Shown here piece after piece: positions 51,561 through 62,190 of a stretch of DNA of 64,000 nucleotides. The stretch covers positions 62,001 to 126,000 of the forward strand of contig JAGHIE010000002.1 of the NCBI GenBank assembly GCA_017887325.1, read 5' to 3'. Numbering within the stretch: position 1 is the first letter of the stretch; every line of letters starts with the position of its first letter. The position numbers were made by a program, and so were the translations under genes. The notes under the pieces were generated by a model. The model did not search any database. It saw nothing but the letters and a program-made list of their open reading frames with translations, and was not told the origin of the DNA. Origin of the DNA: Oscillospiraceae bacterium. Its GTDB lineage: Bacteria > Bacillota > Clostridia > Oscillospirales > Ruminococcaceae.

Positions 51561-52700
51561 ATGAGTAAAGTTAGTGTACAAATAAATAAAGTCTATGACT
51601 TAAACGAAATTAGCAAATCTGTCGAGTTTCATTTTAGTCAGTTTGATTTATATAACAAAATTAAACCAGAACAAAAAGTATTAATCAAACCAAATTTATT
51701 AATGAAAAGAACTCCAGAAGAATTTACAACTACACACCCATATTTAGTAGAAGCAGTAATAGTCGAATTAAATAAAATAGGTGTAAAAAATATAGTTGTA
51801 GCAGATAGTCCTGGGGGAATGTATACAAAACAAGCATTAAAAGGAATTTATGATGCAAGTGGTATGACAAAAGTTTGCGAAAAATATGATAATGTTGAAC
51901 TTAATTTCACAACCACATTCGAAGATGTTCATAATGAAAATGGTAAACTTGTAAAATCATTTCCACTAATAACACCTGTTGTAAACGCAGATTTTATAAT
52001 AGATGTTTGCAAACTAAAAACACATGCTATGACAGGTTTAAGTGGTGGAGTTAAAAACTTATTTGGTACAATACCAGGACTTACAAAGCCAGAATTTCAC
52101 TGGAGATTTCCAGAAAAAGAAAAGTTTTGCAATATGCTAGTTGATTTATGTGAAACTGTAAAACCTAATTTTATCTTAGTTGACGCAATTCACGCTATGG
52201 AAGGTGACGGACCATCTGGTGGAACTAAAAAGGAATGTGGTTTAACAATAGCAAGTGACAATCCATATGAATTAGATTTAAGCTTATGCCATTTAATAGG
52301 TGTAGACTCAGATAAAATATTAACAGTTAAATCATCTATCGAAAGAGGTTTGTGTTGCAAAACATTAGAAGAAATAGAATTTGTTGGTGAAGAATTAAAA
52401 CCACAAAACTTTGAAATACCACAAGATAAAACAATAGATTTTGTCGGACATATACCACAACCACTAAAGAAAATTTCAAAAGTATTAATTGACAAATTCT
52501 TCACTTCAAAACCTAAAATAAGAACAAAAGAATGTGTAGGTTGTGGAAAATGTGCAGAAAGCTGTCCTGCAAAAACAATAAGTATAATAGATAGAAAAGC
52601 ACATATTGACTATAAAAATTGTATTAGTTGTTTTTGTTGTCACGAAATGTGTCCTATAAAAGTTATTGACATAAAACGTTCTAAGTTATTTAAAAAGTAG
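51561..52700 (+). CDS. DUF362 iron-sulfur protein
   Basis: 379 residues. Residues about 1-300 are a DUF362 domain (VLIKPNLLMKRTPEEFTTTHPYLVEA, KLKTHAMTGLSGGVKNLFGTIPG, VDAIHAMEGDGPSGG). The C-terminus is a two-cluster ferredoxin unit, CVGCGKCAESCPA and CISCFCCHEMCPI, that should bind two [4Fe-4S] clusters. The family is common in anaerobes and its reaction is unknown. It lies upstream of ispE and is probably co-transcribed with it (12 bp gap). Confidence 0.9.
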   Translation: MSKVSVQINKVYDLNEISKSVEFHFSQFDLYNKIKPEQKVLIKPNLLMKRTPEEFTTTHPYLVEAVIVELNKIGVKNIVVADSPGGMYTKQALKGIYDASGMTKVCEKYDNVELNFTTTFEDVHNENGKLVKSFPLITPVVNADFIIDVCKLKTHAMTGLSGGVKNLFGTIPGLTKPEFHWRFPEKEKFCNMLVDLCETVKPNFILVDAIHAMEGDGPSGGTKKECGLTIASDNPYELDLSLCHLIGVDSDKILTVKSSIERGLCCKTLEEIEFVGEELKPQNFEIPQDKTIDFVGHIPQPLKKISKVLIDKFFTSKPKIRTKECVGCGKCAESCPAKTISIIDRKAHIDYKNCISCFCCHEMCPIKVIDIKRSKLFKK

Positions 52701-52711
52701 AGGGATAAACT

Positions 52712-53584
52712 ATGGTAAAAGTTATAGCACCTGCTAAATTAAATTTTTTACTAGATATAATAGGTTTAGATGAAAAAAATTATCATTTAATGGAAATGAT
52801 AATGCAAACAATAGACATATTTGATACAATCACAATCAAAGAAAGAACAGACAGTCAAATAACATTAGAATGTGATGATAAGTCTATTCCATGTGATGAA
52901 AGAAATATTTGCTATAAATGCGCAAAACTATTTTTAGAAAAAGTAAATATTAAAACAGGTGTAAATATAAATATTGAAAAAGTTATACCACAACAAGCAG
53001 GAATGGCAGGAGGAAGTGCTGACGGAGCTGGTGTGTTAGTTGGTTTAAATGAGTTATTTAAAACCGACTACACTATACAAGATTTATGTGATATAGGAGT
53101 AAAGGTTGGAGCAGATATTCCTTTTTGTCTAGTTGGAGGTACAGCTAAAGTAGAGGGAATAGGCGAAAAAATAACAAAAATATCTGAATTCAAAGGATAC
53201 GATATATTAGTTGTAAAACCACAAGTTGGTATCAGCACAAAAGAAGCATTTGATACATTTGATAAACAAAATATTAAAGCTAGAAATAATATTGATTCTA
53301 TGGTAAAAGCTATTGAAGAAAATAATATAAGCTTATTCTGCAAAAATATGTACAATGCATTAGAATTTGTAAGTGGTGTTAAAGAAATATCAGAAATTGA
53401 ACAAATAATGATAGAAAACAAAGCTAAAGGAGCACTAATGACAGGTAGTGGCTCAGCAGTTTTTGGAATATTTGATAATACAGAAAGTGCTAAAAACTGT
53501 AAAGAATTATTATCTAAAAGATATCCTCAAACATATTTATGCCATACAGTAAATTATGGTGCAAAGGTAATAAAATATGAATAA
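52712..53584 (+). CDS. ispE: 4-diphosphocytidyl-2-C-methyl-D-erythritol kinase IspE
   Basis: 290 residues, GHMP kinase family. It phosphorylates CDP-methylerythritol in the MEP isoprenoid route, which also feeds the quinone side chain. Motifs are APAKLNFLLDIIG at the N-terminus, the ATP-binding PQQAGMAGGSADGAG and the C-terminal LMTGSGSAVFGIF. Its last codons overlap the next gene's start by 8 bp. Confidence 0.95.
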   Translation: MVKVIAPAKLNFLLDIIGLDEKNYHLMEMIMQTIDIFDTITIKERTDSQITLECDDKSIPCDERNICYKCAKLFLEKVNIKTGVNINIEKVIPQQAGMAGGSADGAGVLVGLNELFKTDYTIQDLCDIGVKVGADIPFCLVGGTAKVEGIGEKITKISEFKGYDILVVKPQVGISTKEAFDTFDKQNIKARNNIDSMVKAIEENNISLFCKNMYNALEFVSGVKEISEIEQIMIENKAKGALMTGSGSAVFGIFDNTESAKNCKELLSKRYPQTYLCHTVNYGAKVIKYE

Positions 53585-54344
53585 TAGTGAAATTTTGAAA
53601 ATTGCAATGGAACAATCAGCAATAGATGCAAACTGTAACGCAGACGATTTTTTAAAACCTCAAAATATAATTGTTGAATCTATAAAAAATCCTAATGCAA
53701 GAAAATATCTTGATTTACCACTGGCATGTAATCTAATATCCTATGGTACAAATATTGTAGCGTCTATCGACCTTGAATACAAAGATATTGTAGAGAAATA
53801 TATTAACAAGTATAATATTGAAGATTGTTTTGAAACTCCAAGTATGTATGTTTTAAATAAAGAATTTGAAAAGCACAATATGCAAGTATGCTTTATGGCA
53901 GAATATTTTTTACCAGATGTAAATTTCCTTTCAATTAAAGAATGTAAATATGAAATGAGAGTTTTAACTCAAAAAGATTTTTCTGATTTATATTTACCTC
54001 AATAGTCAAATGCATTGTGTGAAAAAAGAAGACACTTGGATGTATTGGCAGTAGGTGCATATAAAGATAATAAGTTAATTGGATTAGCAGGGTGTTCTGC
54101 TGATTGTGATACGATGTGGCAAATAGGAGTAGATGTTTTACCAGAAGAAAGAAAACAAGGAATAGCTACTGCTATAACAAGCAAACTAGCTATTGAGATT
54201 TTAAATAGAAATAAAGTTCCATTTTATTGTTGTGCATGGTCTAATGTCAAATCTGCTCGTAATGCTATAAAAAGTGGATTTCGTCCTGCTTGGGTAGAAA
54301 TGACAATAAAGACAAAAGATTTTATTGAAAAATTAAATAAGTAA
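53577..54344 (+). pseudogene. GNAT-type acetyltransferase gene split by one in-frame amber codon
   Basis: A single frame of 256 codons is interrupted only by TAG at 54003-54005. The upstream part (142 residues) is a helical N-terminal domain. The downstream part (about 112 residues) carries the acetyl-CoA site (IGVDVLPEERKQGIATAITSKLAIEIL) and NVKSARNAIKSGFRPAW. No bases are gained or lost, and the frame continues directly through the TAG (LPQ-stop-SNALCEKRRHLDV). A Trp (TGG) at this site in relatives is my recollection, so a single G to A change may have made the stop. TAG ends many other genes here, so general recoding is unlikely. The start overlaps ispE. Confidence 0.75.
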
Positions 54345-54418
54345 TAATATTTGTAAATATGTATAAAATAAAAAATTCTGTCCATAATCAAAGCATAAAA
54401 GATAAAGGACGGATTAAA

Positions 54419-55072
54419 ATGGAAAATTACAATATTTACTTACTAAAAATACAACAATTATTACTTAAAAGAAAAATAATAATTTCTATTGCAGTCGGAT
54501 TACTTGCTAGTATAATAATAGCTACATTCACAGGATTTATGAACGACTGTCAAGAAATAAGACATAGTGTTTTTAGACTTCATATTTTAGCAAACTCTGA
54601 TACAACAGAAGACCAAGAACTAAAATTAAAAGTCAGAGATAAAATTCTAGAAGAAACAGGATATTTATTTAAAGATGTAAAAAGCTCAAAAGAAGCCGAA
54701 AAAATCGCTAATGAAAATATGAATAAAATCATTGATGTAGCACAAAAAGAAGTTTATTCTCAAGGATATGACTATAAAGTAAATGCTTATGTATGCAATA
54801 TGTACTTCAACACAAGAGATTACGAACAATTTTCTTTACCAGCAGGCAAATATGATGCACTAAGAGTTACTATAGGAGATGCTGAAGGGAAAAATTGGTG
54901 GTGTGTTTTATATCCATCTATGTGTCTACCAACAGCAAAGCCAAAAGAAAATTTAGAAAAATCAAACCTAGAAAAATCACAAACAGATATTATAGAACAA
55001 CCACAAAAATACAAAGCACAATTTGCAATAGTAGAAATTTATGAAAGCATTAAAAATAAGATATTTGGATAA
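54419..55072 (+). CDS. spoIIR: Stage II sporulation protein R (SpoIIR)
   Basis: 217 residues from the ATG at 54419, preceded by AAAGGA; the longer frame from 54359 has no ribosome binding site. One N-terminal membrane or signal helix (about 20-40) is followed by the family hallmark RHSVFRLHILANSDTTEDQELKLKVRDKIL and by YCYNMYF-like and LPAGKYDALRVTIGDAEGKNWWCVL-type stretches. It is the forespore-made signal that activates the SpoIIGA protease to mature sigma-E in the mother cell. Its presence implies an endospore former. Confidence 0.93.
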   Translation: MENYNIYLLKIQQLLLKRKIIISIAVGLLASIIIATFTGFMNDCQEIRHSVFRLHILANSDTTEDQELKLKVRDKILEETGYLFKDVKSSKEAEKIANENMNKIIDVAQKEVYSQGYDYKVNAYVCNMYFNTRDYEQFSLPAGKYDALRVTIGDAEGKNWWCVLYPSMCLPTAKPKENLEKSNLEKSQTDIIEQPQKYKAQFAIVEIYESIKNKIFG

Positions 55073-55075
55073 AAT

Positions 55076-55109
55076 AAAAAGTATGTACTTTTAAAAGTGC
55101 ATACTTTTT
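55076..55109 (+). terminator. Terminator after spoIIR
   Basis: AAAAGTATGTAC and GTGCATACTTTT stem with A and T tracts. Confidence 0.88.
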
Positions 55110-55152
55110 GTTATTATATATGTGGTTATAAAAAACAAAAGGAGGTTATGAA

Positions 55153-58100
55153 ATGTTAAAATTTATAGCAGGCAGATCAGGTAGTGGCAAATCTGAAAAT
55201 ATATCACAAAAAATAACACAATTAACACAAGAAGATAAAAAAGTATTACTATTTGTACCTGAACAATATACATTTGAAATGGAAAAAAAATACTATGAAA
55301 TATTAGGTAAATCATATAAAAATTTACAAGTAACAAGTTTTACAAGATATGCTTATCATACATTTAAAGAATATGGTGGCATAAGTGGAGATTATGCAGA
55401 TGAAAGTATTAAATTAATATTAATGAGTTTAGCAATAGACCAAGTAAAAAGTGAATTAAAATCATATGATAAAGCAATAAAAAACATAAACTTTTCTAAA
55501 GAAATGTTGGCAATTGTAGAAGAATTAAAGCATGACGATTGTAACTGTGCAGAATTTGAAAAACATTCTAATTTAATTACAGAAGATAAATTGCTTTTAA
55601 GAGAAAAAACACAAGATATATCATTAATATATACTACATATGAAGCATTACTACAAAGAAATTATAAAGACTCTTTAGATGATTTAACAAAATTAGGACA
55701 AAAAGTAATAGAAAACGAATGTTTAAAAGATACTTACATATTTATTGATGAATTTAAAGCATTTACAGGCAGAGAACTAGAATTTATAAAAATAATGCTA
55801 AGTCAAGCAGTAGAAGTTACAGTATCTTTATGTATGTCAAAAGAAAAAGATGAACTTTTTGACCATACAAGAGAAACATATAATAGACTTAAAAATATAG
55901 CAAAACAAATAAACCAAAAAGTATGTGTTCCTGAATATCTTGAAGAAATCTATCGTTTTAAAAATGATGAATTAAAACATTTAGAAAAAAATGTTTTAAG
56001 AAGCATTATAAAAAAATACGATGAAGAAAACAACAATATCAAAGCTATAGTAGCCAAAAACGAATACGAAGAAAGCGAATATGTTGCATCTACAATATCA
56101 AATTTAGTAAGAGAAGAAAACTACAACTATAAAGATATGGTTATAGTTACAAGAGATTTAGAAAGCTATAAATCAAGTTTAGAAGTTGCGTTTTCAAATT
56201 ATGATATTCCTCTATATTTAGATGAAAGAAAGTTAATCACACAAAATCCTTTAATGAGATTTATAAACATCGCATTAAACACTACACAAACAGGAATAAA
56301 CACAGAAAGCATTTTAGCATTATTAAAATGCAGAGTTATGAATGTAAGCACAACGGATATCGCTAAATTAGAAAATTACAGTTATATCTGGAGCTTCAAA
56401 CGAAAAGACTGGGAAAATGATTTCACTCTCAATATAAACGGTAAATCTGAAAATACAAAAGATAGTGAAATTGAAGAACTAGCAAAATTAAATTCAACAA
56501 GAAAAATACTAGTTGATGCAATAAAAAAATTAAACAAAGCATTACAATCTGAAAACATTGAAAAAATGGCAAAATCAGTTGCTGTATTTTTAGAAGAAAC
56601 TGGTGTAAGAGAAAAAATAGAAGATAAAGTAGTATCATTAAACAAAGGAAATGCTGACGAAAAAGTAATTGCAGATGAATATGTATTTGTATGGAACACC
56701 ATAGAAAACATACTAAAAATAATGTTACAAGTAATATCTGAGCAAAAAATAGATAAGAAAAAATTTATTGATATATTTAATTTAGTATCATCAAATTATG
56801 ATATGGGTGTTATTCCTCAATCATTAGATTGTGTAATAGCAGGTGATGCACAAAGAATTAGAACAAACGAGCCAAAAGTGTTGTTTGTAATGGGTGTTAA
56901 TGATAAAGTCTTTCCATATGTTCCAACTAACAACGGAGTTTATACACAAAATGAAAGAAAAAACTTAACAGAAATGTTTGGCATATTAAAAAGTGGTGAT
57001 TTAACAGACAAAATAAAAGAAGAAAAATTTATCGCATATAAAACTTTAACTATACCAACACAAAAACTTTATATTACATCTAAAAAACTAAATGTAAAAG
57101 GTGACGACCAAATGAGGTCATATCTATACAATCAATTTACAAAAATGTTTGGTGATATTATTATTGATACTGAAGATTTGCCTCTTGATTATTTTTGTAC
57201 TAATAAAAATACAGGGTTTAGCATACTATCTGATAACTTTAACCAAGATAACGAATATGTGGCAAGTTTAAAAGAATACTACTCATTGGATAGCGAATAT
57301 AAAGATAGATTAGAATCTTTATTTAATGTATACAACAAAAAAGATCACCATATCAAAGATTTAGATTTAATAAATAAGATATTCTCTACAAATCCTACAA
57401 TATCTCCAAGTAAAGTAGAAAGTTTTAATAAATGTAAATTTAAATATTTTTGTGAATACGGACTTAAAATAAAAGAACGCCAAAAAATAGAATTAAACGC
57501 TATAAATATTGGTAATATAGTTCACGAAGTTTTAGAGCATATCCTAAGAAATTTTGAATATTATATAGATTTAGAACAAGAAAAACGAGAAGAAAAAGTA
57601 AGAGAAAAAGTTCTTGAAATTTTTGAAGAAAAAGTAAAAATTCTAGGTGGCAATGAATTTATTACAAGTAGAGTAAAATATTTATATAAAAACTTAATGG
57701 CAACAACTATAATCGTTGTAAACAGAGTATTAGACGAAGTTAAATCTAGTGGATTTAAACCAGAAGATGTTGAATGCACAATAGGAAAAAATGGAGAAAT
57801 TGCAGGTTATACACTACACAAAGGTGATATAACAATCACATTAGAAGGTAAAGTTGACAGAATAGATAAATTTATAGACAAAGATATGCAAGAATATATA
57901 AGAGTAATTGACTATAAAACAGGTAAAAAAGACTTTAGATTATCAGACATATATAATGGTGAAAATTTACAAATGTATATTTACTTAAAAGCACTTTTAA
58001 ATTCTGATAAATACAAAAATTGCAAACCTGCTGGTGTACTATATATGAAAGCTACTAATTTACCTATTAAAGAAACATATGAAGAAGGTTCTTTAATAGA

Positions 58101-58536
58101 GCAATTATGTAATGAAACATATAAATTTATAGGAACAGTTTTACACAAAACAAGTGTTATAAAAGCAATAGAACCTGCTCTTGACGGAAAATTCGCTGAT
58201 ATAAAAATTAAAGGCAAACTAGAAAACGAAGACGACCCTATTGATAAAAAAAGTTTAAATGTCACAAAAGCATCTACTAAAAACATTGTTACAGAACTAG
58301 AACTGCAATATTTATTTGATTTAGTTGATAAGAAAATAGAAGAAATGGTAGATGATATTTATAGTGGAAATATTACTGCAAAACCATTCGGAAAACCTAA
58401 TTTGTTGCCTTGCAATTACTGTTATTTAAAAAATAGATGTGGATATGAACAAGGTGACGAATTTAGAGAATATGAAAACTTATCAAGAGAAGATTTATTT
58501 AAAGATTTAGAAAATGAAGAAAAGGAGGAAAAATAA
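55153..58536 (+). CDS. addB: AddB, helicase-exonuclease subunit
   Basis: 1127 residues. N-terminal P-loop GRSGSGKSE (about 7-15), degenerate helicase core, and a C-terminal RecB-type nuclease domain with DRIDKF and VIDYKTGKKD. The [4Fe-4S] cluster ligands are visible: Cys761 in FNKCKFKYF and the CNYCYLKNRC motif Cys1087, Cys1090 and Cys1096. With AddA it resects double-strand breaks to Chi-like sites for RecA loading. Preceded by AAAGGAGG, and addA follows 1 bp after the stop. Confidence 0.96.
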   Translation: MLKFIAGRSGSGKSENISQKITQLTQEDKKVLLFVPEQYTFEMEKKYYEILGKSYKNLQVTSFTRYAYHTFKEYGGISGDYADESIKLILMSLAIDQVKSELKSYDKAIKNINFSKEMLAIVEELKHDDCNCAEFEKHSNLITEDKLLLREKTQDISLIYTTYEALLQRNYKDSLDDLTKLGQKVIENECLKDTYIFIDEFKAFTGRELEFIKIMLSQAVEVTVSLCMSKEKDELFDHTRETYNRLKNIAKQINQKVCVPEYLEEIYRFKNDELKHLEKNVLRSIIKKYDEENNNIKAIVAKNEYEESEYVASTISNLVREENYNYKDMVIVTRDLESYKSSLEVAFSNYDIPLYLDERKLITQNPLMRFINIALNTTQTGINTESILALLKCRVMNVSTTDIAKLENYSYIWSFKRKDWENDFTLNINGKSENTKDSEIEELAKLNSTRKILVDAIKKLNKALQSENIEKMAKSVAVFLEETGVREKIEDKVVSLNKGNADEKVIADEYVFVWNTIENILKIMLQVISEQKIDKKKFIDIFNLVSSNYDMGVIPQSLDCVIAGDAQRIRTNEPKVLFVMGVNDKVFPYVPTNNGVYTQNERKNLTEMFGILKSGDLTDKIKEEKFIAYKTLTIPTQKLYITSKKLNVKGDDQMRSYLYNQFTKMFGDIIIDTEDLPLDYFCTNKNTGFSILSDNFNQDNEYVASLKEYYSLDSEYKDRLESLFNVYNKKDHHIKDLDLINKIFSTNPTISPSKVESFNKCKFKYFCEYGLKIKERQKIELNAINIGNIVHEVLEHILRNFEYYIDLEQEKREEKVREKVLEIFEEKVKILGGNEFITSRVKYLYKNLMATTIIVVNRVLDEVKSSGFKPEDVECTIGKNGEIAGYTLHKGDITITLEGKVDRIDKFIDKDMQEYIRVIDYKTGKKDFRLSDIYNGENLQMYIYLKALLNSDKYKNCKPAGVLYMKATNLPIKETYEEGSLIEQLCNETYKFIGTVLHKTSVIKAIEPALDGKFADIKIKGKLENEDDPIDKKSLNVTKASTKNIVTELELQYLFDLVDKKIEEMVDDIYSGNITAKPFGKPNLLPCNYCYLKNRCGYEQGDEFREYENLSREDLFKDLENEEKEEK

Positions 58537-58537
58537 G

Positions 58538-61500
58538 ATGGCTGGAGTTAAATTTACAAAAGCACAATCTGACGCAATAAATGTAAATTGTGGAAGTATA
58601 CTTGTATCAGCTGGTGCAGGTAGTGGTAAAACTGCAGTATTAACACAAAGAGTAATAGAAAAGATAACTAACAAAGAAGACTATACTCCGGCAGACAGTA
58701 TGCTTATTTCCACTTTTACAAAATCAGCTTCTGCAGAGATGAAACAAAGAATAGAAGAAAAACTAGAACAACTAATAAGCGAAAATCCAGAAGATGAATT
58801 CTTAAAAAGACAACAATTATTGTTATCAAATGCACAAATCAGTACAATACATTCATTGTGTCAAAGCATTATAAAAGATAACTATCACAAGCTTAACTTA
58901 GCATCTGGTTATAGAGTAGCTGATGAAAAAGAGATAAAAATATTAAAAGATAAGGTTTTAGATGAAATATTAGAACAAAATTATTTAAATGATGATGAAG
59001 ACTTTACAAATCTAGCCAATATGTTTTCTTCAAAAGATGATAGCGCCTTAAAAGAATTATTCAATAATATATATATATTTATAGTATCATATCCATACCC
59101 ATTAAATACTTTAGAGGAAATAACAAATGGATACATAGATATAAAACCATTAGAACAAACAAAGTGGTATAAAGTTATTTTTGAAATGATAAAGATATAT
59201 ACCTCTGAACTAGAAAAAATAGCTCTTAAAATATCTGAGTTTGCAAATATAAACGAACAAGATTTATCCCCAAAATTATGCGAGAATATAAAACTAGAGT
59301 GTAGTGATATCTTTATGTTTGCACAAAAACTTAAAGAAAAAGATATAATGTTATCTAAGATAAAAGAAATTATCCCTAAAAAAAATAGAGTAACAAGACG
59401 AAAACCAAAAGATTATGAGATAGCAGAAATAAGAGAAAAGGCATTTGTATTAATAAATGAAATAATCACAATACTTGATTTTAATGAAATTGACTATCAA
59501 AAAGATATGGAATATTTATCAAGTAGGGTTAAAGTTATAAAAAAAATAGTAGAAGATGTTTACACAACAATACAAAAAGAGAAAAAAGAAATATCTGTAA
59601 TAGACTATAACGATATGGAGCATTTTGCTATACAGCTGTTAGTTGAATATAAAGACGGAAAATACATAAAAACTGATTTAGCAAAATCATTATCAGATCA
59701 ATATAGCGAAATAATGGTTGATGAATGTCAAGACTTAAATTTATCTCAAAATATAATCTTCTGGGCACTTTCAAAAAGTTCTGACGAAGTTAGTGCTTAT
59801 ATGGATACAAATGAACTTTTAGCAGATAGTCAAAATCTATTTATGGTAGGAGATGTAAAGCAAAGTATTTATCGTTTCAGAGGAGCTAAACCAAAATTAT
59901 TTGTAAAAAGAAAAGATATTTATAGTGACTATGATAAAGATACTCATAATGAAACAAGTTTAGCTAAAATAACACTAAAAGATAATTTTAGAAGTAGAAA
60001 AGAAGTAATAAACTCTGTAAATGCAATTTTTGAAAATATAATGACTCGAAATGTTGGCGATATAGATTATGATGAAAGTGAAAAGTTAATTCCTAGTGGT
60101 AGCTTTAAAGATACAAAAGGTGATAAAACAACAGAAGTTCATTTGATAAAAACAAATAATTGTGAAGATAAAGGAACAGAAGTTGAAGCTAAATATGTAG
60201 CAAAACTAATACAACAAATGGTTGATGACGGTTTTGAAATAGATGATAAAGGAACTGTCAGAAAATGTACATATAAAGATTTCTGTATACTTTTAAGAAC
60301 AGCTAAAGGAAAAGTAGAGATATTCTCCGAAAAGCTAAAAGAATTGGGAATAGATAGTTATATTGCCAAAACACAAGGTTATTTAGAAAGATATGAAGTA
60401 GCAGTAATGCTTGATTTATTAAGAGTTATAGACAACCCTTTAATAGACACAGCACTTTTATCTATAATGATGTCACAAATGTTTGGTTTTACAGATGATG
60501 AAATAGCTAATATAAGAATAAAAAATACAAATCAACCACTTTATCTAAATTTATTAGATGAACAAAAAGCAGGTGATTTCAAAGTATCTAATCTACTTGC
60601 TACATTAGAATATTTAAGAGAAAAAGCTATAACAAATACAACAGATAAATTAATACAAATAATATTTGATAAAACAGACTTTTTACTTATGATGTCTGCA
60701 ATGCCAAATGGTGAACAAAGAAAAGCAAACCTAAGATTATTAACAACATTAGCTCAAGAATATGAAGCTTTTGGAAGCTATGGTTTGAGTGGTTTTATAA
60801 GATATGTTGACAAAGCTGCACAAACAAATCACGATTTTGAAAGTGCAAATGCAATATCCGAAAAAGCTAATGTAGTTAAAATTGTTACAATACACAACTC
60901 CAAAGGGCTAGAATATCCAATTTGTATATTAGCTGATACTAATAAAAAGTTTAATGATTTAGACTCAAAAGGTGACTATGTATTAGACGAAACACTTGGT
61001 CTAGGTATAAAGACCATAATGAATGAACATCATAAAAAATATAATAACATCACAAATAAAGCAGCAAGATTATCAATACAAAAAGATAGTGCATCTGAAG
61101 AAATGAGAATACTTTATGTTGCGTTAACTAGAGCAAGAGAAAAATTGATTATAACAGCAAACTTTGAACAAAGTGCAAAAAAAGATTTGGAAGAAACTTT
61201 AGGAATAAATCTATTACCCGAAATGTGTAGTCGATATATAGAATGGCTTTTGATAGCAGGTAAAGACTCTACACAATTAAAACAAGAATTAGATTTAAAA
61301 ACTATAGGAAGTGTTACAGATTTTCCTGTAAAATACAAATTAATAACAGATTTTAAAGATAACTGTGATGAACAATCTAGCGATAACAAACTAGATTATG
61401 AACAAAATTTCAATGAAAAAACAGTTGAAAATATAAAAGAAAAATTTAATTTTGTATACAAACGAAAAGAAGTAACACAAATTCCAGCAAAAGTTACAGT

Positions 61501-62086
61501 TACACAAATAGCAAAATCAAAACAGGATAATAAAATATTCAGCTTACCAAAAATGAAAATAGAAAAGCAAGAAAAATTAACAGGAGCACAAAAAGGTGAT
61601 ATATTACATAAATTTATGCAGTATGTTAATTTTGAAAATGCAAAAAATGATTTAGAAGTGGAATTAAACAGATTAAAAGAAAATGAGTTTTTAACACAAA
61701 TGGAAATAGAAAATATAAATCAAAAAAATGTAAATATGTTTTTAAACTCCGATTTAATGCAAAGAATGTTAAACAGTCAAAAACTTCATAGAGAATATCA
61801 ATTTATTTATCAAATCGATGCAAAAGAAGTCAATGAAGAAATATCAGATGAATTTGCAAAAGAAAAAGTTTTGATACAAGGTATAGCCGACTTAATAATA
61901 GAAGAAGACGATGGCATAATTATTGTAGACTATAAAACAGATTACTTAAATAATGAACAAGATTTTATAGATAGATATCAAAAGCAATTAGAAATATATA
62001 AAGATGCTATGAATAAATATTTTGATAAACCTGTAAAAGAATGTGTAATATATTCACTTCATATGGGAAAAGCTATAATTTTGTAA
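58538..62086 (+). CDS. addA: AddA, helicase-exonuclease subunit
   Basis: 1182 residues from the ATG at 58538, with AAAGGAGG at 58521; the frame extends eight codons into addB. It is a UvrD/Rep-type SF1 helicase: Walker A SAGAGSGKT, motif II MVDECQDLN, motif III VGDVKQSIYRFRGA and motif VI RILYVALTRAREKL. The C-terminal nuclease domain has GIADLIIEEDD and IVDYKTDYL. It forms the AddAB double-strand-break repair complex with the upstream gene. Confidence 0.97.
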   Translation: MAGVKFTKAQSDAINVNCGSILVSAGAGSGKTAVLTQRVIEKITNKEDYTPADSMLISTFTKSASAEMKQRIEEKLEQLISENPEDEFLKRQQLLLSNAQISTIHSLCQSIIKDNYHKLNLASGYRVADEKEIKILKDKVLDEILEQNYLNDDEDFTNLANMFSSKDDSALKELFNNIYIFIVSYPYPLNTLEEITNGYIDIKPLEQTKWYKVIFEMIKIYTSELEKIALKISEFANINEQDLSPKLCENIKLECSDIFMFAQKLKEKDIMLSKIKEIIPKKNRVTRRKPKDYEIAEIREKAFVLINEIITILDFNEIDYQKDMEYLSSRVKVIKKIVEDVYTTIQKEKKEISVIDYNDMEHFAIQLLVEYKDGKYIKTDLAKSLSDQYSEIMVDECQDLNLSQNIIFWALSKSSDEVSAYMDTNELLADSQNLFMVGDVKQSIYRFRGAKPKLFVKRKDIYSDYDKDTHNETSLAKITLKDNFRSRKEVINSVNAIFENIMTRNVGDIDYDESEKLIPSGSFKDTKGDKTTEVHLIKTNNCEDKGTEVEAKYVAKLIQQMVDDGFEIDDKGTVRKCTYKDFCILLRTAKGKVEIFSEKLKELGIDSYIAKTQGYLERYEVAVMLDLLRVIDNPLIDTALLSIMMSQMFGFTDDEIANIRIKNTNQPLYLNLLDEQKAGDFKVSNLLATLEYLREKAITNTTDKLIQIIFDKTDFLLMMSAMPNGEQRKANLRLLTTLAQEYEAFGSYGLSGFIRYVDKAAQTNHDFESANAISEKANVVKIVTIHNSKGLEYPICILADTNKKFNDLDSKGDYVLDETLGLGIKTIMNEHHKKYNNITNKAARLSIQKDSASEEMRILYVALTRAREKLIITANFEQSAKKDLEETLGINLLPEMCSRYIEWLLIAGKDSTQLKQELDLKTIGSVTDFPVKYKLITDFKDNCDEQSSDNKLDYEQNFNEKTVENIKEKFNFVYKRKEVTQIPAKVTVTQIAKSKQDNKIFSLPKMKIEKQEKLTGAQKGDILHKFMQYVNFENAKNDLEVELNRLKENEFLTQMEIENINQKNVNMFLNSDLMQRMLNSQKLHREYQFIYQIDAKEVNEEISDEFAKEKVLIQGIADLIIEEDDGIIIVDYKTDYLNNEQDFIDRYQKQLEIYKDAMNKYFDKPVKECVIYSLHMGKAIIL

Positions 62087-62155
62087 TTTATACTTGCATT
62101 TTAAGGTAATATATGGTATTATATCCACAGACAAAAACAAATATTTAAAAAAGTG

Positions 62156-62184
62156 TTGACAAACACTATTTGTTATGATATAAT
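62156..62184 (+). promoter_or_regulatory. Consensus promoter of infC-rpmI-rplT
   Basis: TTGACA at 62156-62161 and TATAAT at 62179-62184 with a 17-bp spacer, starting a leader of about 175 bases. Confidence 0.85.
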
Positions 62185-62190
62185 ATTTAA

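Noticed and set aside
53577-54344. Genetic-code change with TAG read as an amino acid
   Set aside because: TAG is the evident terminal stop of many well-defined genes here (for example bioD, ndh2-cluster genes, ubiD), so recoding across the genome is not supported.
54359-54418. Start of spoIIR at 54359
   Set aside because: No ribosome binding site and no family match for the first 20 codons; AAAGGA before 54419 marks the start.
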